Below are positions 8,356 to 17,590 of a DNA stretch of 64,000 nucleotides, one piece after another. Each line of letters begins with the position of its first letter. Positions within the stretch are counted from its first letter, which is position 1. The translations under genes were made by a program, and so were the position numbers. The stretch is from DTFZ01 sp050260375. Its GTDB lineage: Bacteria; Bacillota; Clostridia; Christensenellales; SZUA-584. The notes beneath the pieces were generated by a model. The model worked only from the letters and a program-made list of their open reading frames with translations. It ran no database searches and had not been told where the DNA came from. The stretch is from the NCBI GenBank assembly GCA_050260375.1, contig JBLNCA010000049.1, forward strand, positions 1-64,000, given 5' to 3'.

Positions 8356-9033
8356 CTATTCCCGCTGAACCGCGCCGCCGTTGTTTACGAACCTTATGAG
8401 CGGTATTTCGGAGCTTAAAATGCCCGCGCTGTCAGCGACGGCCATGCTTCCCTTGGGTATGCCGTACCCTATAGCGCCGGAACTTTGCAGCCGGAGCGCC
8501 GTTTTAAGCTCTTTCCAGTCCTCGTCCTCCGCGTGTGTGTCCAGCGTCGCAGGCACGAATCCAAGGCAGTCGAACAGCTCCGCGGTCTGATCGTCTTTGG
8601 GGTCTTCCCAGCGGACCCAGTGAGCGCCCATCATTATACTGCCTGCGGATAGCCCGATAAACAGCTTTCCGCGCCCGTACAGCTCACGAAGAAAAACGGC
8701 GAGCCAGTGGAATTCGAGCCAGCGCATACCGTCGTCCACTTCACCGCCCGATATGAATATTGCGTCCGCTCTCTCAAGCGCCCGCCGCGCGGCGGGCAGG
8801 TCTATATTATTCTTAGCCAGCTTTACCAAATATGTTTTCGCCGCTCCCGCCTCTTTTAAAAGAGACCTCATCATGCAAAAAAATATCACGTTATCGCCGC
8901 TCGCGGTGCCTATGTACGCGACGCGCGGCTTATCGCCGCATTCAGCAAGAGCGCGCTTAAGTAAGGGCAGCATGCTTCTCGGGTTGCCGAAATTGCCGCC
9001 CGCCAACAGATACAGCGGCTTTGTTTCACTCAT
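8356..9033 (-). CDS. Peptidase S51 (dipeptidase E/cyanophycinase-like)
   Basis: This 225-residue protein has the S51 fold signature: an early LLAGGNFGNP strand-loop, FISGGEVDDG (around 93-102) and the nucleophile elbow GLSAGS with Ser129, with a His in the later DTHAEDED segment. S51 enzymes are cytoplasmic serine peptidases that release N-terminal Asp dipeptides or cleave cyanophycin and related isopeptides. The substrate here is unknown. Its start codon overlaps the stop of the upstream ligase gene by 4 bp (ATGA), indicating coupled translation and possibly linked functions, such as making and trimming an amide. Confidence 0.8.
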   Translation of the reverse strand: MSETKPLYLLAGGNFGNPRSMLPLLKRALAECGDKPRVAYIGTASGDNVIFFCMMRSLLKEAGAAKTYLVKLAKNNIDLPAARRALERADAIFISGGEVDDGMRWLEFHWLAVFLRELYGRGKLFIGLSAGSIMMGAHWVRWEDPKDDQTAELFDCLGFVPATLDTHAEDEDWKELKTALRLQSSGAIGYGIPKGSMAVADSAGILSSEIPLIRFVNNGGAVQRE

Positions 9034-10334
9034 ACGAACAATCCCTTCTGGTCGAATTTAAAATTCGCCTGCGTGCGGCGGTACTTGCCCGCAGGGCCGG
9101 GAAATATGCCCGGAACAACCCTCAGCATATACTCGCCGTCACGGCCGTACAAAGACGTGAGCGCTTCGCGCGTGCTGTCAAGCACGTTTTGAGACTTGTC
9201 GGTAAGCATCAGCTGCAGTTCATACTTTGTGGGCGTATGCTGCTCAAGATGATAATCGCGTATTTCGGGGATATCGGCGAGCCGCTTGTCAAGAGCCATA
9301 GTAGTCACAAGGTCGCCAGACGTCGTGAACGTAGCGTTGGCCACCCGCCCTTCTACTGCTTCCGCTATCAGGCCTTCATGCCTTCCGCACGAACATTCTT
9401 TGGCGGGGTGCAGGCGTATAAGGTCGCCCATATCGAACCTGAGTATGCAAGTCCATGGGTTGTCAAAAGTCGAAACGAGTATGCGTCCAAGCTCCGGCCC
9501 TCCGTGCCGCTCGGCAAGCGGATAATAATCTATCCTGCAGAAGTCCGTATTCTGATGGAACAGCCCGTCTTCGCACTGCATAAGCACAAAACCGGTTTCC
9601 GTGCTGCCGTATGAGCTGATAAGCGGCGATGAAAACACCCGTTTTATTGCGGCTAGATGAATACAGGAAGGATACTCGTATGTGAATATTATCGCGGCGG
9701 GGGAATAGAGCTCTTTGCCGTTGTCCCACGCCCACCACGCGAGCCGCGCCAGCAGCGACGGGTTGGCTTCCAGCACGGCGGGCTTGTAAACATTGAGCTC
9801 ATGTGCCATGCGCTCTAGGTGCCGCGTCTGCCACGATATCACGTTTATCTTTTCGTTAAGATACAAATGGTTGCCGAGTATGCGGTGGCCCATAGGCAGG
9901 TCTTCTTCGCAGTGTATGCCTATGTTAAGCGAGCTAGCCAGTTTCGCGTCGTTTTGCGGGTAATCAAGCACCGCCGTATGGGCGTTAAGCTTCCAGGAAA
10001 CCGCTTCGGAGGCGTACCACCATTCCTGGTTCCAGAGATTTATCACCTTTTCTCCCGTAGTGCCGCTTGTGAACGTATACTCTATCTCGTCCCTTTCAAG
10101 GCCTTCCTCGATGTTGCGGCCGTTCGGGACAAGGCCCTGCGGGAAGTGCTCTCTCATAGCTTTCTTTGTCAGCTCCGGCAGCGCCGCGTACCGCTCGTCT
10201 ATATCGGTGTCCGGGCCGGGATCGAACGCCCTCCAGCTTTTATACAGCGGAGCCGTCCCCAAAGCGGTATCAAGCGCCTTAAGGCATTTTTCATAATACT
10301 TTGCCGGGTAATTATACCTTTTTTGAATGACCAT
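9030..10334 (-). CDS. PaaK-like adenylate-forming ligase
   Basis: This 434-residue member of the phenylacetate-CoA ligase / coenzyme F390 synthetase branch of the ANL superfamily shows the AMP-binding loop TFTSGTTGE (around 87-95), SSYGSTETGF (around 250) and a cysteine pair in ECSCGRHEG (around 335) near the hinge. Such enzymes activate a carboxylate with ATP and transfer it to CoA or to an amine. The substrate cannot be predicted. It is the first gene of a two-gene operon with the S51 peptidase, with AAGGGG before ATG and a clear promoter at 10386-10414. Confidence 0.75.
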   Translation of the reverse strand: MVIQKRYNYPAKYYEKCLKALDTALGTAPLYKSWRAFDPGPDTDIDERYAALPELTKKAMREHFPQGLVPNGRNIEEGLERDEIEYTFTSGTTGEKVINLWNQEWWYASEAVSWKLNAHTAVLDYPQNDAKLASSLNIGIHCEEDLPMGHRILGNHLYLNEKINVISWQTRHLERMAHELNVYKPAVLEANPSLLARLAWWAWDNGKELYSPAAIIFTYEYPSCIHLAAIKRVFSSPLISSYGSTETGFVLMQCEDGLFHQNTDFCRIDYYPLAERHGGPELGRILVSTFDNPWTCILRFDMGDLIRLHPAKECSCGRHEGLIAEAVEGRVANATFTTSGDLVTTMALDKRLADIPEIRDYHLEQHTPTKYELQLMLTDKSQNVLDSTREALTSLYGRDGEYMLRVVPGIFPGPAGKYRRTQANFKFDQKGLFV

Positions 10335-10385
10335 TTGTTATCCCCTTAATAATGTTGCATAAATGCAGGTTTCCATACTTTACCC

Positions 10386-10414
10386 ATTATAAGACAGAAA
10401 GGGATATCGTACAA
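10386..10414 (-). promoter_or_regulatory. Promoter of the ligase/S51 operon
   Basis: Read on the minus strand: TTGTAC (10409-10414), a 17-bp spacer and a perfect TATAAT (10386-10391), about 50 bp upstream of the ligase start codon. Confidence 0.65.
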
Positions 10415-10453
10415 GTGTTCTATATGAATTTATATTTTGATTTCGCGAGAGAA

Positions 10454-12727
10454 CTAACGACCCAGCAGTATGCGCCGCCACAGGTATACCGATAAGCCGA
10501 GATGTTCTCTTAAACGCTTTTCGAGCGAGGCGCTGAATTCGCACATCTTTTCCACATCGGCGTCGCTCGGCTCTTCGAGCCGGAAGCGCATTTTAATGAC
10601 GGGAATGCACGCGGCCGTCATTTCTTCCGAGCGAAGGTACTCGTCGACGCGCCGCGCAAAGCTCGTTATCGTATCGCAGGTCTCCTGCCGCAAGCCGAGG
10701 AAAGATACCTGGCGCAGTATTTTAGCGTAGCAGGCGCTAAGCCTTTCGCCTGCCGTAGGATATTTGCGGCAAAGCCTCCTGTAATATCCGGAGCCCGTCA
10801 GCAGAAATACGCGAACGGCCATAAACAGCCCGAGCGCAACGGCAATGCACGTTACCGCAACGAGCGTCGCTTTAAACTCTGCGGACATGCCGCCGCCATT
10901 GGCAGCATCGGCGTCATTTTCAGATAATACGTCGGGCGTCGGTGCGGGCGTTGGCGAGGCTACCTGCCCTCCGGGAGTGTTTTGGTCTATCACTGCGTTT
11001 TCGTCGAAGTTCCAGCCTGAAGCGTCGAACGTGAGCCATCCAATACCCTTGAAATAGATTTCAGTCCATGCGTGCGCGGTGGCGTTGGTGGCAAGGAATG
11101 AATTGCCGGCGGTGGTAGCCGGATTTCTCTTAAGCGCGTAGCCGGTAACGAAGCGGGCGGGAAGGCCTTCGGCGCGCGCAAGTACAGTCATTGCGCTCGC
11201 AAAATAGACGCAATAGCCTTCGCGCTTTTGAAGGAAATATTCCACAAAGTCCATGTTCTCCGGGGGGATGCCGGGGGTTAGCGTATATCTGCAGTTTTTT
11301 GCGAGCCAGTTTTCTATGGCCTTTGCTTTTTCATATGGCGTTTTGCAGCCTCTTGTAATTTGCGCCGCCGTCTCGTATACGCTGTTTGGCAGAGAGTCGG
11401 GGAGCTGCAAGTATTCTGAGCATATTCCGTCCCAACTGCCGTCGGGTTCGTTTTCCGTAAGCGATTCGAGCGCCGTCATATTGGCGTCAAAGTCCTCCAG
11501 GTTTCTGTTGAATATCACGGTATTGACAACGTAGCGCATCGACCTGTGGGAAACCGATGTGAAAAGCTCGGACTGTCTGTTAAAGAACACGCCGGATATG
11601 TCCATTGTCCTGCTCTCAATCGATTGCAGCCGTCCTGCGGAAAAAAGTGTCCTTCCGCGCTCAGAATACGTTATGCTGAGTTTTGCGGAGTGCGTAAGCT
11701 TGTCAAGCAGCTTTTTGGCTTCGCTGCCTGCCGTATTGGGAAGGCCGAACACTTCGTCGCGCATATTCTGCCATATTGAACTAGTAAGCCTGAACCTGCG
11801 CAATTTAGCCGTGTCATACCACCTCTGTCCGTCGTAAGCGTCGTATACGGCGCCTTTGAGGCGCATGGGCGAATTGGTTATTACCGTCATAACCACTTCG
11901 TTGCTTGGCGTTACGTTCCCGCCCAAGCGGTTTTCCAGCGGCGAAAAACCCGATACGCCTATATTAAAGCTTCCCTGTACCGGATCGCTGCTGTCTCCCC
12001 AGCCAAAATAATCGCTTATGTCTTCGACCATGTTGAAAAGCCCTTTAGATTGCCATTCACCGTCATTTTTGGGGCTTATAACGACCGACAGGAAAATGAC
12101 TACGGGCACGATTACTATGGCTGTCATAACGAGCAGCGCGCTCGAAATGCCGTCTTCTTTGGGCAGCTTCTTATTTATACGGTTGCCCGTCGCCTTTGCA
12201 ATCGACAAAAAGACTACGGCAAGAAGCATATAAAATACGGGCCAGAATGCGGGGAAGTTGACCGAATGCGCCCATATCAGCAGTCCGAGCGCGGCGGGCG
12301 GCAGGGCGGGAAAGAAAAACAGTTTGCGGAAATACAGGTACGAAATGGCGGCGGCGGGAAACGCCGCGGCAATCTCTACAACAATGATGCTGCCGTTCGT
12401 AGAATAAGGCGCGGTTGGGGGGTAAGACGCGGCGCACCAGCGCACGAAGCCGTCTATGTATTCCCAAAGCTCCCGGTGCAAGTCGAGTATTGTCGATATG
12501 AGCAGCGTGAGTACTAAAACGGCGCCTGCCAGGGCGGGGAACACCCACAACTTGCGCGTAAACAATACAATCAGCCCGAGGCAGGCCATTGTCAGCAAAA
12601 TGCAGTCGCCGTAACCTACAGCAAATCCCGCGGAAGGCAGAAAAATCGAGCAGACGGAAGCGCCGAGCAGTATGCAGCAGAACATATCCGTAAGGAAAGC
12701 GGCGAGTTTTGATTTTAAAAACTTCAT
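10454..12727 (-). CDS. Membrane transglutaminase-like protein (TgpA/DUF3488 type)
   Basis: This 757-residue protein has about six to seven hydrophobic segments in residues 1-215, a large outside domain with a transglutaminase-like cysteine peptidase fold, another transmembrane helix near 635-660 and a C-terminal cytoplasmic DUF4129-like tail. The catalytic triad is visible: Cys506 (REGYCVYFASAM), His552 (TAHAWTEI) and Asp568 (WLTFDASGW). Family members are found with MoxR and DUF58 proteins in bacteria and archaea, and may modify or cleave surface or peptidoglycan-linked proteins. It starts 14 bp after the DUF58 gene with a GGGAGGG ribosome binding site. Confidence 0.9.
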   Translation of the reverse strand: MKFLKSKLAAFLTDMFCCILLGASVCSIFLPSAGFAVGYGDCILLTMACLGLIVLFTRKLWVFPALAGAVLVLTLLISTILDLHRELWEYIDGFVRWCAASYPPTAPYSTNGSIIVVEIAAAFPAAAISYLYFRKLFFFPALPPAALGLLIWAHSVNFPAFWPVFYMLLAVVFLSIAKATGNRINKKLPKEDGISSALLVMTAIVIVPVVIFLSVVISPKNDGEWQSKGLFNMVEDISDYFGWGDSSDPVQGSFNIGVSGFSPLENRLGGNVTPSNEVVMTVITNSPMRLKGAVYDAYDGQRWYDTAKLRRFRLTSSIWQNMRDEVFGLPNTAGSEAKKLLDKLTHSAKLSITYSERGRTLFSAGRLQSIESRTMDISGVFFNRQSELFTSVSHRSMRYVVNTVIFNRNLEDFDANMTALESLTENEPDGSWDGICSEYLQLPDSLPNSVYETAAQITRGCKTPYEKAKAIENWLAKNCRYTLTPGIPPENMDFVEYFLQKREGYCVYFASAMTVLARAEGLPARFVTGYALKRNPATTAGNSFLATNATAHAWTEIYFKGIGWLTFDASGWNFDENAVIDQNTPGGQVASPTPAPTPDVLSENDADAANGGGMSAEFKATLVAVTCIAVALGLFMAVRVFLLTGSGYYRRLCRKYPTAGERLSACYAKILRQVSFLGLRQETCDTITSFARRVDEYLRSEEMTAACIPVIKMRFRLEEPSDADVEKMCEFSASLEKRLREHLGLSVYLWRRILLGR

Positions 12728-12741
12728 CGGTCCCTCCCAAA

Positions 12742-13902
12742 CTAGAACAGGCTCTGCAATGACTCCGCGGCGTTTGCGCCCACTTCGACGTACAGCGTGT
12801 GCAAGCGGCCGCCGGGCTTTACCCCGCCTACGGCAACCAGCGTCACCGAATTATAGGGCGCAAGCGCCTTTTCAAGCTTCAGCATGCCGTCTTTGTCGGC
12901 GATTCTGGTGAGCACAAAAATCGCGTGGGCGTTAAAATCGCGGCCGATTTTCGCAAGCATGCCGTAAAGGCCGGCTTTATCGCTGAAAGGCAGTACCGCA
13001 AGATACCTGCGGACGCGCTCAAAATCCGCAAGCTCCGCGCATTCCGCAGGCCTTGAAAAATCGGCGCTGTTTACAACTCGCACGGCGCGGTTCTGGGACA
13101 GGTTGTGCAGCGCTATGCACGCAGCGCATTCGCAAACCGTATCGGCGTATATAAGAGCGTCTTCGCCGGTAAGCCCGTGCGTGCCGGTGTCTACGAATAT
13201 CAGCACGCGCTCCTTTTCCGGATACTCATATTGCTTGATAAAAATCTCGCTCTGCTGCGCGCTCTTTTTCCAATGCACGCGCCGCAATGAATCGCCCGGG
13301 TGGTAAAGGCGCACGCCCGAAACGCTGTCGCCTTGCTCCGCCTGCTTGAGGTAAGCGTCGCCAAACAGCTTGGTGTCGGGTATGTCGTACGATACCGCCG
13401 CTGGCATCTGCGCCTTGGGAAGCACAATAAGCTCGGGCATGCGGTAATAAGAGAACCAGCGCATATCAAACGGAAAAGAAATAAGGCCGAATATATCGGT
13501 TATCTTAAGCTTTGTCATGCCAACGTTGTACCGCCCGCGGTATGGCGTCGCTATGGGTATATTAAACGTCCTGCCGGAGTAAGGCGCAACGCTGAATACG
13601 AGCTGCACGTTTTCGCCGTATGATACGACTTCTACATGCACTTCGATAAGCGACAGCGGAAAAGGTCTTTCATTGGCGATCTCAAGCTGCAGCGTTACCT
13701 CTTTGCCTTTGACGCAGCTTTTAGGCGAAAGCTCCTGCCTGAATTTAAACGTCTTGATCGTCCAAAGGCTTATTGCGAGCACGGATATAACGGTTAATAG
13801 CTGCGTTAAAAAGACAATGAAAAATACGCGCAGGCCTGAGTATATGCCCGCAATGAAGACAATAGCCATAAACGAATAGTATATCCATCTGAAAAGCTTC
13901 AT
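12742..13902 (-). CDS. DUF58 domain membrane protein
   Basis: This 386-residue protein has two N-terminal transmembrane helices (around 8-42). The DUF58 core follows with the signature LYHPGDSLRRVHWKKSA (around 205-221), and the C-terminal part has a von Willebrand A-like pattern (VLIFVDTGTHG). DUF58 proteins are partners of MoxR ATPases. The start codon overlaps the MoxR stop by 4 bp. Together with the following transglutaminase this is the classic three-gene MoxR operon, of broad but poorly defined function in envelope or complex assembly. Confidence 0.9.
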   Translation of the reverse strand: MKLFRWIYYSFMAIVFIAGIYSGLRVFFIVFLTQLLTVISVLAISLWTIKTFKFRQELSPKSCVKGKEVTLQLEIANERPFPLSLIEVHVEVVSYGENVQLVFSVAPYSGRTFNIPIATPYRGRYNVGMTKLKITDIFGLISFPFDMRWFSYYRMPELIVLPKAQMPAAVSYDIPDTKLFGDAYLKQAEQGDSVSGVRLYHPGDSLRRVHWKKSAQQSEIFIKQYEYPEKERVLIFVDTGTHGLTGEDALIYADTVCECAACIALHNLSQNRAVRVVNSADFSRPAECAELADFERVRRYLAVLPFSDKAGLYGMLAKIGRDFNAHAIFVLTRIADKDGMLKLEKALAPYNSVTLVAVGGVKPGGRLHTLYVEVGANAAESLQSLF

Positions 13903-14849
13903 GACACCCCAGGCACCTTTATGCCGCGCAGTATCGCGCTCAATAGCGATTCCGGCGTTTCCCTGTCCTGATTAGCCTGCAGATTGAGTATTATGCGGTG
14001 TGCGAGCACAGGCTCGGCCATAGTTTGAACGTCGTCGGGAAGCGTATAGTCGCGCCCGTTCAGCATTGCGTTTGCCATTGCGGCGTTCATCAGCGCGAGC
14101 GAACCGCGGGGGCTTACGCCCAGCGAGATTTTAGGGTTGCTGCGCGTCGCTTCGGCTATAGAGACGATATAAGACAGCACGGGCTCGGCGCACTTTATAG
14201 CGGCGTGAATTTCCCTTAAGCGCATTACGTCTTCTCCGCTTGCCACGGCGGTGAGAGTTTCCAACGGCTTTGAGCCCTTGTTGCGCTTTAATATATCAAG
14301 CTCTTCGCTGCGCTTAGGGTAGCCCATGGAGATTTTCAGCAGAAAGCGGTCAAGCTGGGCTTCGGGCAGCGGATATGTGCCTACATGCTCCACCGGGTTT
14401 TGGGTGGCGAGCACTATAAACGGCTGCGGCACGCTGTAGCATACTCCGTCTATGGTAACCTGGCCTTCCTGCATTACCTCCAGCAGGCTGGACTGCGTTT
14501 TAGGGCTCGTGCGGTTTATCTCGTCGGCAAGCACTACCTGCGCCATCACGCCGCCGAAGTTTACCTCCCGTTCGCCTGTTTTCAAATTGAAGCTCGTAAA
14601 GCCGGTGACGTCGGAAGGCAGCACGTCGGGCGTGAACTGTATGCGCTTGAAGCTGCAATTAAGCGAACGCGCGAGCGCCGAAACTAAAGTAGTCTTACCA
14701 AGGCCGGGAACGTCTTCAATCAAAACATGCCCGCCGCAGATAAGGGCGCAGAGTACGAGCTCGATTGCGCGCTCCTTGCCGACAATGACTTTTGCGATAT
14801 TATCTTTTATGCGCCGTATTAAATCGAGGGTTTCGTTTACTTCGGTCAT
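13899..14849 (-). CDS. MoxR-family AAA+ ATPase
   Basis: This 316-residue AAA+ chaperone has a Walker A motif (GLGKTT, around 44-49), Walker B (VVLADEINRTSPKTQSSLL, around 108-126), sensor 1 (LATQNP) and the MoxR C-terminal lid domain. MoxR proteins load cofactors or remodel partner proteins, usually together with a VWA/DUF58 protein. It is the first gene of the minus-strand operon. A TATAAT hexamer (14951-14956, minus strand), with a weak ATGGCA 18 bp further up, is a possible promoter about 95 bp upstream. Confidence 0.9.
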   Translation of the reverse strand: MTEVNETLDLIRRIKDNIAKVIVGKERAIELVLCALICGGHVLIEDVPGLGKTTLVSALARSLNCSFKRIQFTPDVLPSDVTGFTSFNLKTGEREVNFGGVMAQVVLADEINRTSPKTQSSLLEVMQEGQVTIDGVCYSVPQPFIVLATQNPVEHVGTYPLPEAQLDRFLLKISMGYPKRSEELDILKRNKGSKPLETLTAVASGEDVMRLREIHAAIKCAEPVLSYIVSIAEATRSNPKISLGVSPRGSLALMNAAMANAMLNGRDYTLPDDVQTMAEPVLAHRIILNLQANQDRETPESLLSAILRGIKVPGVS

Positions 14850-15048
14850 AGCCGCTATAGTCCTTTCGATGGCTCTGTTGTTTTTTTATGAAAATGATAA
14901 TGGTTTAAGCAAAGCTGTAAAATGAATAATTTACGCTGAAAATACGCCATATTATAACATTATTTAGCGCCCATTGCCATATCATTTTTTGCCTCAATTA
15001 TTTTACATTTTCCATGAGGTTCGTTTTAAAAGGCGGCGTAATTGCATA

Positions 15049-15078
15049 TGGACGCGCTGAAACGCTTTTTGGTATAAT
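15049..15078 (+). promoter_or_regulatory. tex: Promoter of tex
   Basis: TGGACG (15049-15054, four of six consensus bases), an 18-bp spacer and a perfect TATAAT (15073-15078). It lies downstream of the ATG at 15014, which rules that ATG out as the main start and supports a short leader to the CTG at 15116. Confidence 0.6.
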
Positions 15079-15115
15079 ATCGCTGCATGAATATCAGCAA
15101 AAGGAGAACAAACAT

Positions 15116-17269
15116 CTGGACATCATAAAAACGCTTTCCGAAGAATTCAAAACCCCTCAGCAGTATGTAAAAAACATAATCTCGCTCGTGGACGGCGGAA
15201 ACACAATACCGTTCATAGCCCGCTACCGCAAAGAGATGACCGGCTCTATGGACGACCAGGCGCTGCGCGAGCTTTCAGGCAGGCTATCTTACCTTCGCAA
15301 TCTTGAAAAGCGCAAGGAGGAAGTTGCGGCTTTAATTACGGAAGCCGGAAAATGGACGGACGAGCTTTCAAAAGCTTTGGAGAATGCGAAGACATTGGCG
15401 GAAGTCGAGGATATCTACAGGCCGTATAAGCCAAAGCGCAAGACTCGCGCTTCCGTTGCGAGGGAAAAGGGCTTGGAGCCTCTCGCCGAAGCCGTACTGT
15501 TGCAGGACGCCTCGTTTATTCCGTTTAAAGAAGCCCAAAAGTACATAAACGAAGAAAAAGGCGTGCTTTCCGCGGAAGAAGCGCTGCAGGGCGCGTCGGA
15601 TATAATAGCGGAGATAATAAGCGACGACGCCGATTTAAGAAAAACTTTCAGGGAGTATATCTGGCGCAACGGTGACGTCGTAGTTTCTTCCGACTGCGAA
15701 GAGGACAGCCTTTACGCCATGTACAGGGACTTCTCCGAGCCGGTTTACAGGATAGCGAGCCACAGGGTGCTCGCGATAGACAGGGGCGAGCGCGAGGGAA
15801 TACTGAAAGTCAAGGTGCAGGCCGATAAGGAAAAGCTGCTTGTGTTTTTAAATAAAGCGTACGTAAAAGGCGCGAGCGAGAGTTCAACGCTTGTGCAGGC
15901 GGCGGGCGAGGACGCGCTCTCCAGGCTTTTGCTGCCTGCGCTGGAACGCGAAATAAGGGCTGCGCTTACCGAAAAAGCCGCCGAAAAAGCGATAAAAGTA
16001 TTTGCTTCAAACTTGAAGAACCTGCTTATGCAGCCTCCCGTAAAGGGAAAAAACGTGCTCGGGCTCGACCCTGCGTACCGCACCGGCTGCAAGCTCGCGG
16101 TAGTGGACGAAACGGGCAAAGTGCTGCACACGGCCGTAATATATCCTACGCCGCCGCAGAATAAGGTGGCTGAAGCTGCCGAAACGCTCAAAGACCTGAT
16201 AAGAAGGTTTAACATAACCGCCATCTCGATAGGCAACGGCACGGCTTCGCGGGAATCGGAGGAGTTTGTGGCGTCCGTATTGAAGGACATGGGGTATCCC
16301 GCCTCATATATGGTGGTCAGCGAGGCTGGGGCGTCGGTCTATTCGGCTTCGAAGCTTGCCGCCGAGGAGTTCCCCGAATACGACGTTTCGCTGCGCAGCG
16401 CCGTGTCGATAGCGCGGAGGCTGCAGGACCCGCTCGCCGAGCTCGTGAAGATTGACCCCAAAGCGATAGGCGTGGGGCAGTACCAGCACGATATGCCCGA
16501 GAACCTGCTGGAAGAGGCGCTGGGAGCCGTCGTGGAAGACTGCGTGAACGCTGTGGGCGTAGACTTAAATACCGCGTCGCATTCGCTGCTTTCGCATATC
16601 GCGGGCATCAACAGCCAGACGGCGAAGAATATCGTTGCGTACCGCGAGCAAAATGGGCATTTTAAAAGCCGCGAGGAATTGATTAACGTCCCCAAACTGG
16701 GAAAAAAGGCGTTCGAGCAATGCGCGGGCTTCCTGCGCGTCGCGGAGAGCGACAACGTTCTTGATAATACCGCCGTTCATCCGGAAAGCTACGGCGCGGC
16801 ATTGAAGCTATTGTCCATAAGCGGGCTTTCGCTGGAAGACGTGAGAAAGAGACGGCTTTCGGTGCTTCCGTTAAAGCTCAAAGCCGCCGGCGCGGAAGCG
16901 TTGGCCGAGCAGATAGGCGTGGGAGTGCCTACGCTGCTGGATATCGTGGACGAGCTTCAGCGGCCGGGCCGCGACCCGAGGGAAAGCCTGCCGCAGCCGA
17001 TGCTGCGCAAAGACGTGCTGAAGCTGGAGGATTTAAAGCCGGGAATGGAGCTGAAAGGCACGGTGCGCAACGTAATTGACTTCGGCGCATTTGTCGACAT
17101 AGGCGTTCACGAAGACGGCCTTGTGCACATATCGCAGATGGCCGACAGGTTCATAAAGCACCCTTCCGAAGTAGTAAAGGTAGGGGACATAGTAAACGTA
17201 AGAGTGCTGGATGTGGACGTTAAAAGAAAGCGCGTCGCGCTTAGCATGAAAAGCGAAAAGAAGCCTTGA
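15116..17269 (+). CDS. tex: Tex, S1-domain RNA-binding protein, probable CTG start
   Basis: Tex is a conserved cytoplasmic nucleic-acid-binding protein implicated in transcription and RNA decay. The sequence has the Tex N-terminal helical region (SEEF...IPFIARYRKEMTG), the YqgF-like domain (LGLDPAYRTGCK), helix-hairpin-helix motifs (around 490-540) and a C-terminal S1 domain (GTVRNVIDFGAFVDIGVHEDGLVHIS). An open frame extends back to ATG 15014, but a promoter lies inside it. AAGGAG at 15101-15106 points to CTG 15116, giving (M)DIIKTLSEEF, where homologues begin. No ATG, GTG or TTG fits between. A non-AUG start is unusual; the product would have 717 residues. Confidence 0.9.
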   Translation: MDIIKTLSEEFKTPQQYVKNIISLVDGGNTIPFIARYRKEMTGSMDDQALRELSGRLSYLRNLEKRKEEVAALITEAGKWTDELSKALENAKTLAEVEDIYRPYKPKRKTRASVAREKGLEPLAEAVLLQDASFIPFKEAQKYINEEKGVLSAEEALQGASDIIAEIISDDADLRKTFREYIWRNGDVVVSSDCEEDSLYAMYRDFSEPVYRIASHRVLAIDRGEREGILKVKVQADKEKLLVFLNKAYVKGASESSTLVQAAGEDALSRLLLPALEREIRAALTEKAAEKAIKVFASNLKNLLMQPPVKGKNVLGLDPAYRTGCKLAVVDETGKVLHTAVIYPTPPQNKVAEAAETLKDLIRRFNITAISIGNGTASRESEEFVASVLKDMGYPASYMVVSEAGASVYSASKLAAEEFPEYDVSLRSAVSIARRLQDPLAELVKIDPKAIGVGQYQHDMPENLLEEALGAVVEDCVNAVGVDLNTASHSLLSHIAGINSQTAKNIVAYREQNGHFKSREELINVPKLGKKAFEQCAGFLRVAESDNVLDNTAVHPESYGAALKLLSISGLSLEDVRKRRLSVLPLKLKAAGAEALAEQIGVGVPTLLDIVDELQRPGRDPRESLPQPMLRKDVLKLEDLKPGMELKGTVRNVIDFGAFVDIGVHEDGLVHISQMADRFIKHPSEVVKVGDIVNVRVLDVDVKRKRVALSMKSEKKP

Positions 17270-17306
17270 CAGCGGGCTGATATACAATCAATAGAAGATA
17301 TGAACA

Positions 17307-17342
17307 GGAAGGCAACCGATATAGCAGGGCCTTTCTTTTTTA
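17307..17342 (+). terminator. Terminator after tex
   Basis: Stem GGAAGGC (17307-17313) / GCCTTTC (17329-17335), one wobble pair, 15-nt loop, followed by a run of seven T. It separates tex from the purine operon promoter. Confidence 0.6.
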
Positions 17343-17387
17343 TGCTCTGAAACATCGCGCCGAAAAGCTTAAAGGCAGGCGTTTTGC

Positions 17388-17416
17388 TTGACAGCCTGCT
17401 GCATGAGTGCTATATT
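17388..17416 (+). promoter_or_regulatory. Promoter of the purine-breakdown operon
   Basis: Perfect TTGACA (17388-17393), 17-bp spacer and TATATT (17411-17416). Transcription would begin near 17423 with a leader of about 170 nt before ygeY. Confidence 0.7.
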
Positions 17417-17432
17417 TTGAGCATAAATATTA

Positions 17433-17447
17433 TTTTGGTAACCAAAA
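17433..17447 (+). promoter_or_regulatory. Candidate operator: 15-bp inverted repeat
   Basis: TTTTGGT-A-ACCAAAA is a perfect inverted repeat placed about 10-25 bases downstream of the predicted start of transcription, where a repressor would block the purine operon. No regulator is known for it. The YheO-like regulator encoded at the end of the operon is one candidate. Confidence 0.4.
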
Positions 17448-17530
17448 AAAATTTGTAACTCAGTTATCCCAACTCTTCACGAGCCGCGAAACAATAAAAC
17501 CGCAAAATTGATTTATAGGCAACGGCATAC

Positions 17531-17571
17531 GGGGCCCCCGGCAAGCCATGAGGCTTGATGGGGGTGAAAAC
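17531..17571 (+). repeat. GGGG-type palindrome, copy B, directly before ygeY
   Basis: GGGGCCCCCGGCAAGCC, loop ATGA, GGCTTGATGGGGG, then TGAAAAC. The stem pairs over 13 positions with one mismatch. The AAAAGGAG ribosome binding site of ygeY follows 2 bp later. Confidence 0.75.
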
Positions 17572-17590
17572 TAAAAGGAGCATAAGTACG

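Noticed and set aside
12171..12740. 189-codon minus-strand frame overlapping the transglutaminase gene
   Set aside because: It is a shadow frame of the GC-rich membrane-protein gene, with arginine-rich composition and no domain features.
15014..15115. N-terminal extension of Tex from ATG 15014
   Set aside because: The predicted promoter lies inside it and the residues have no Tex homology.
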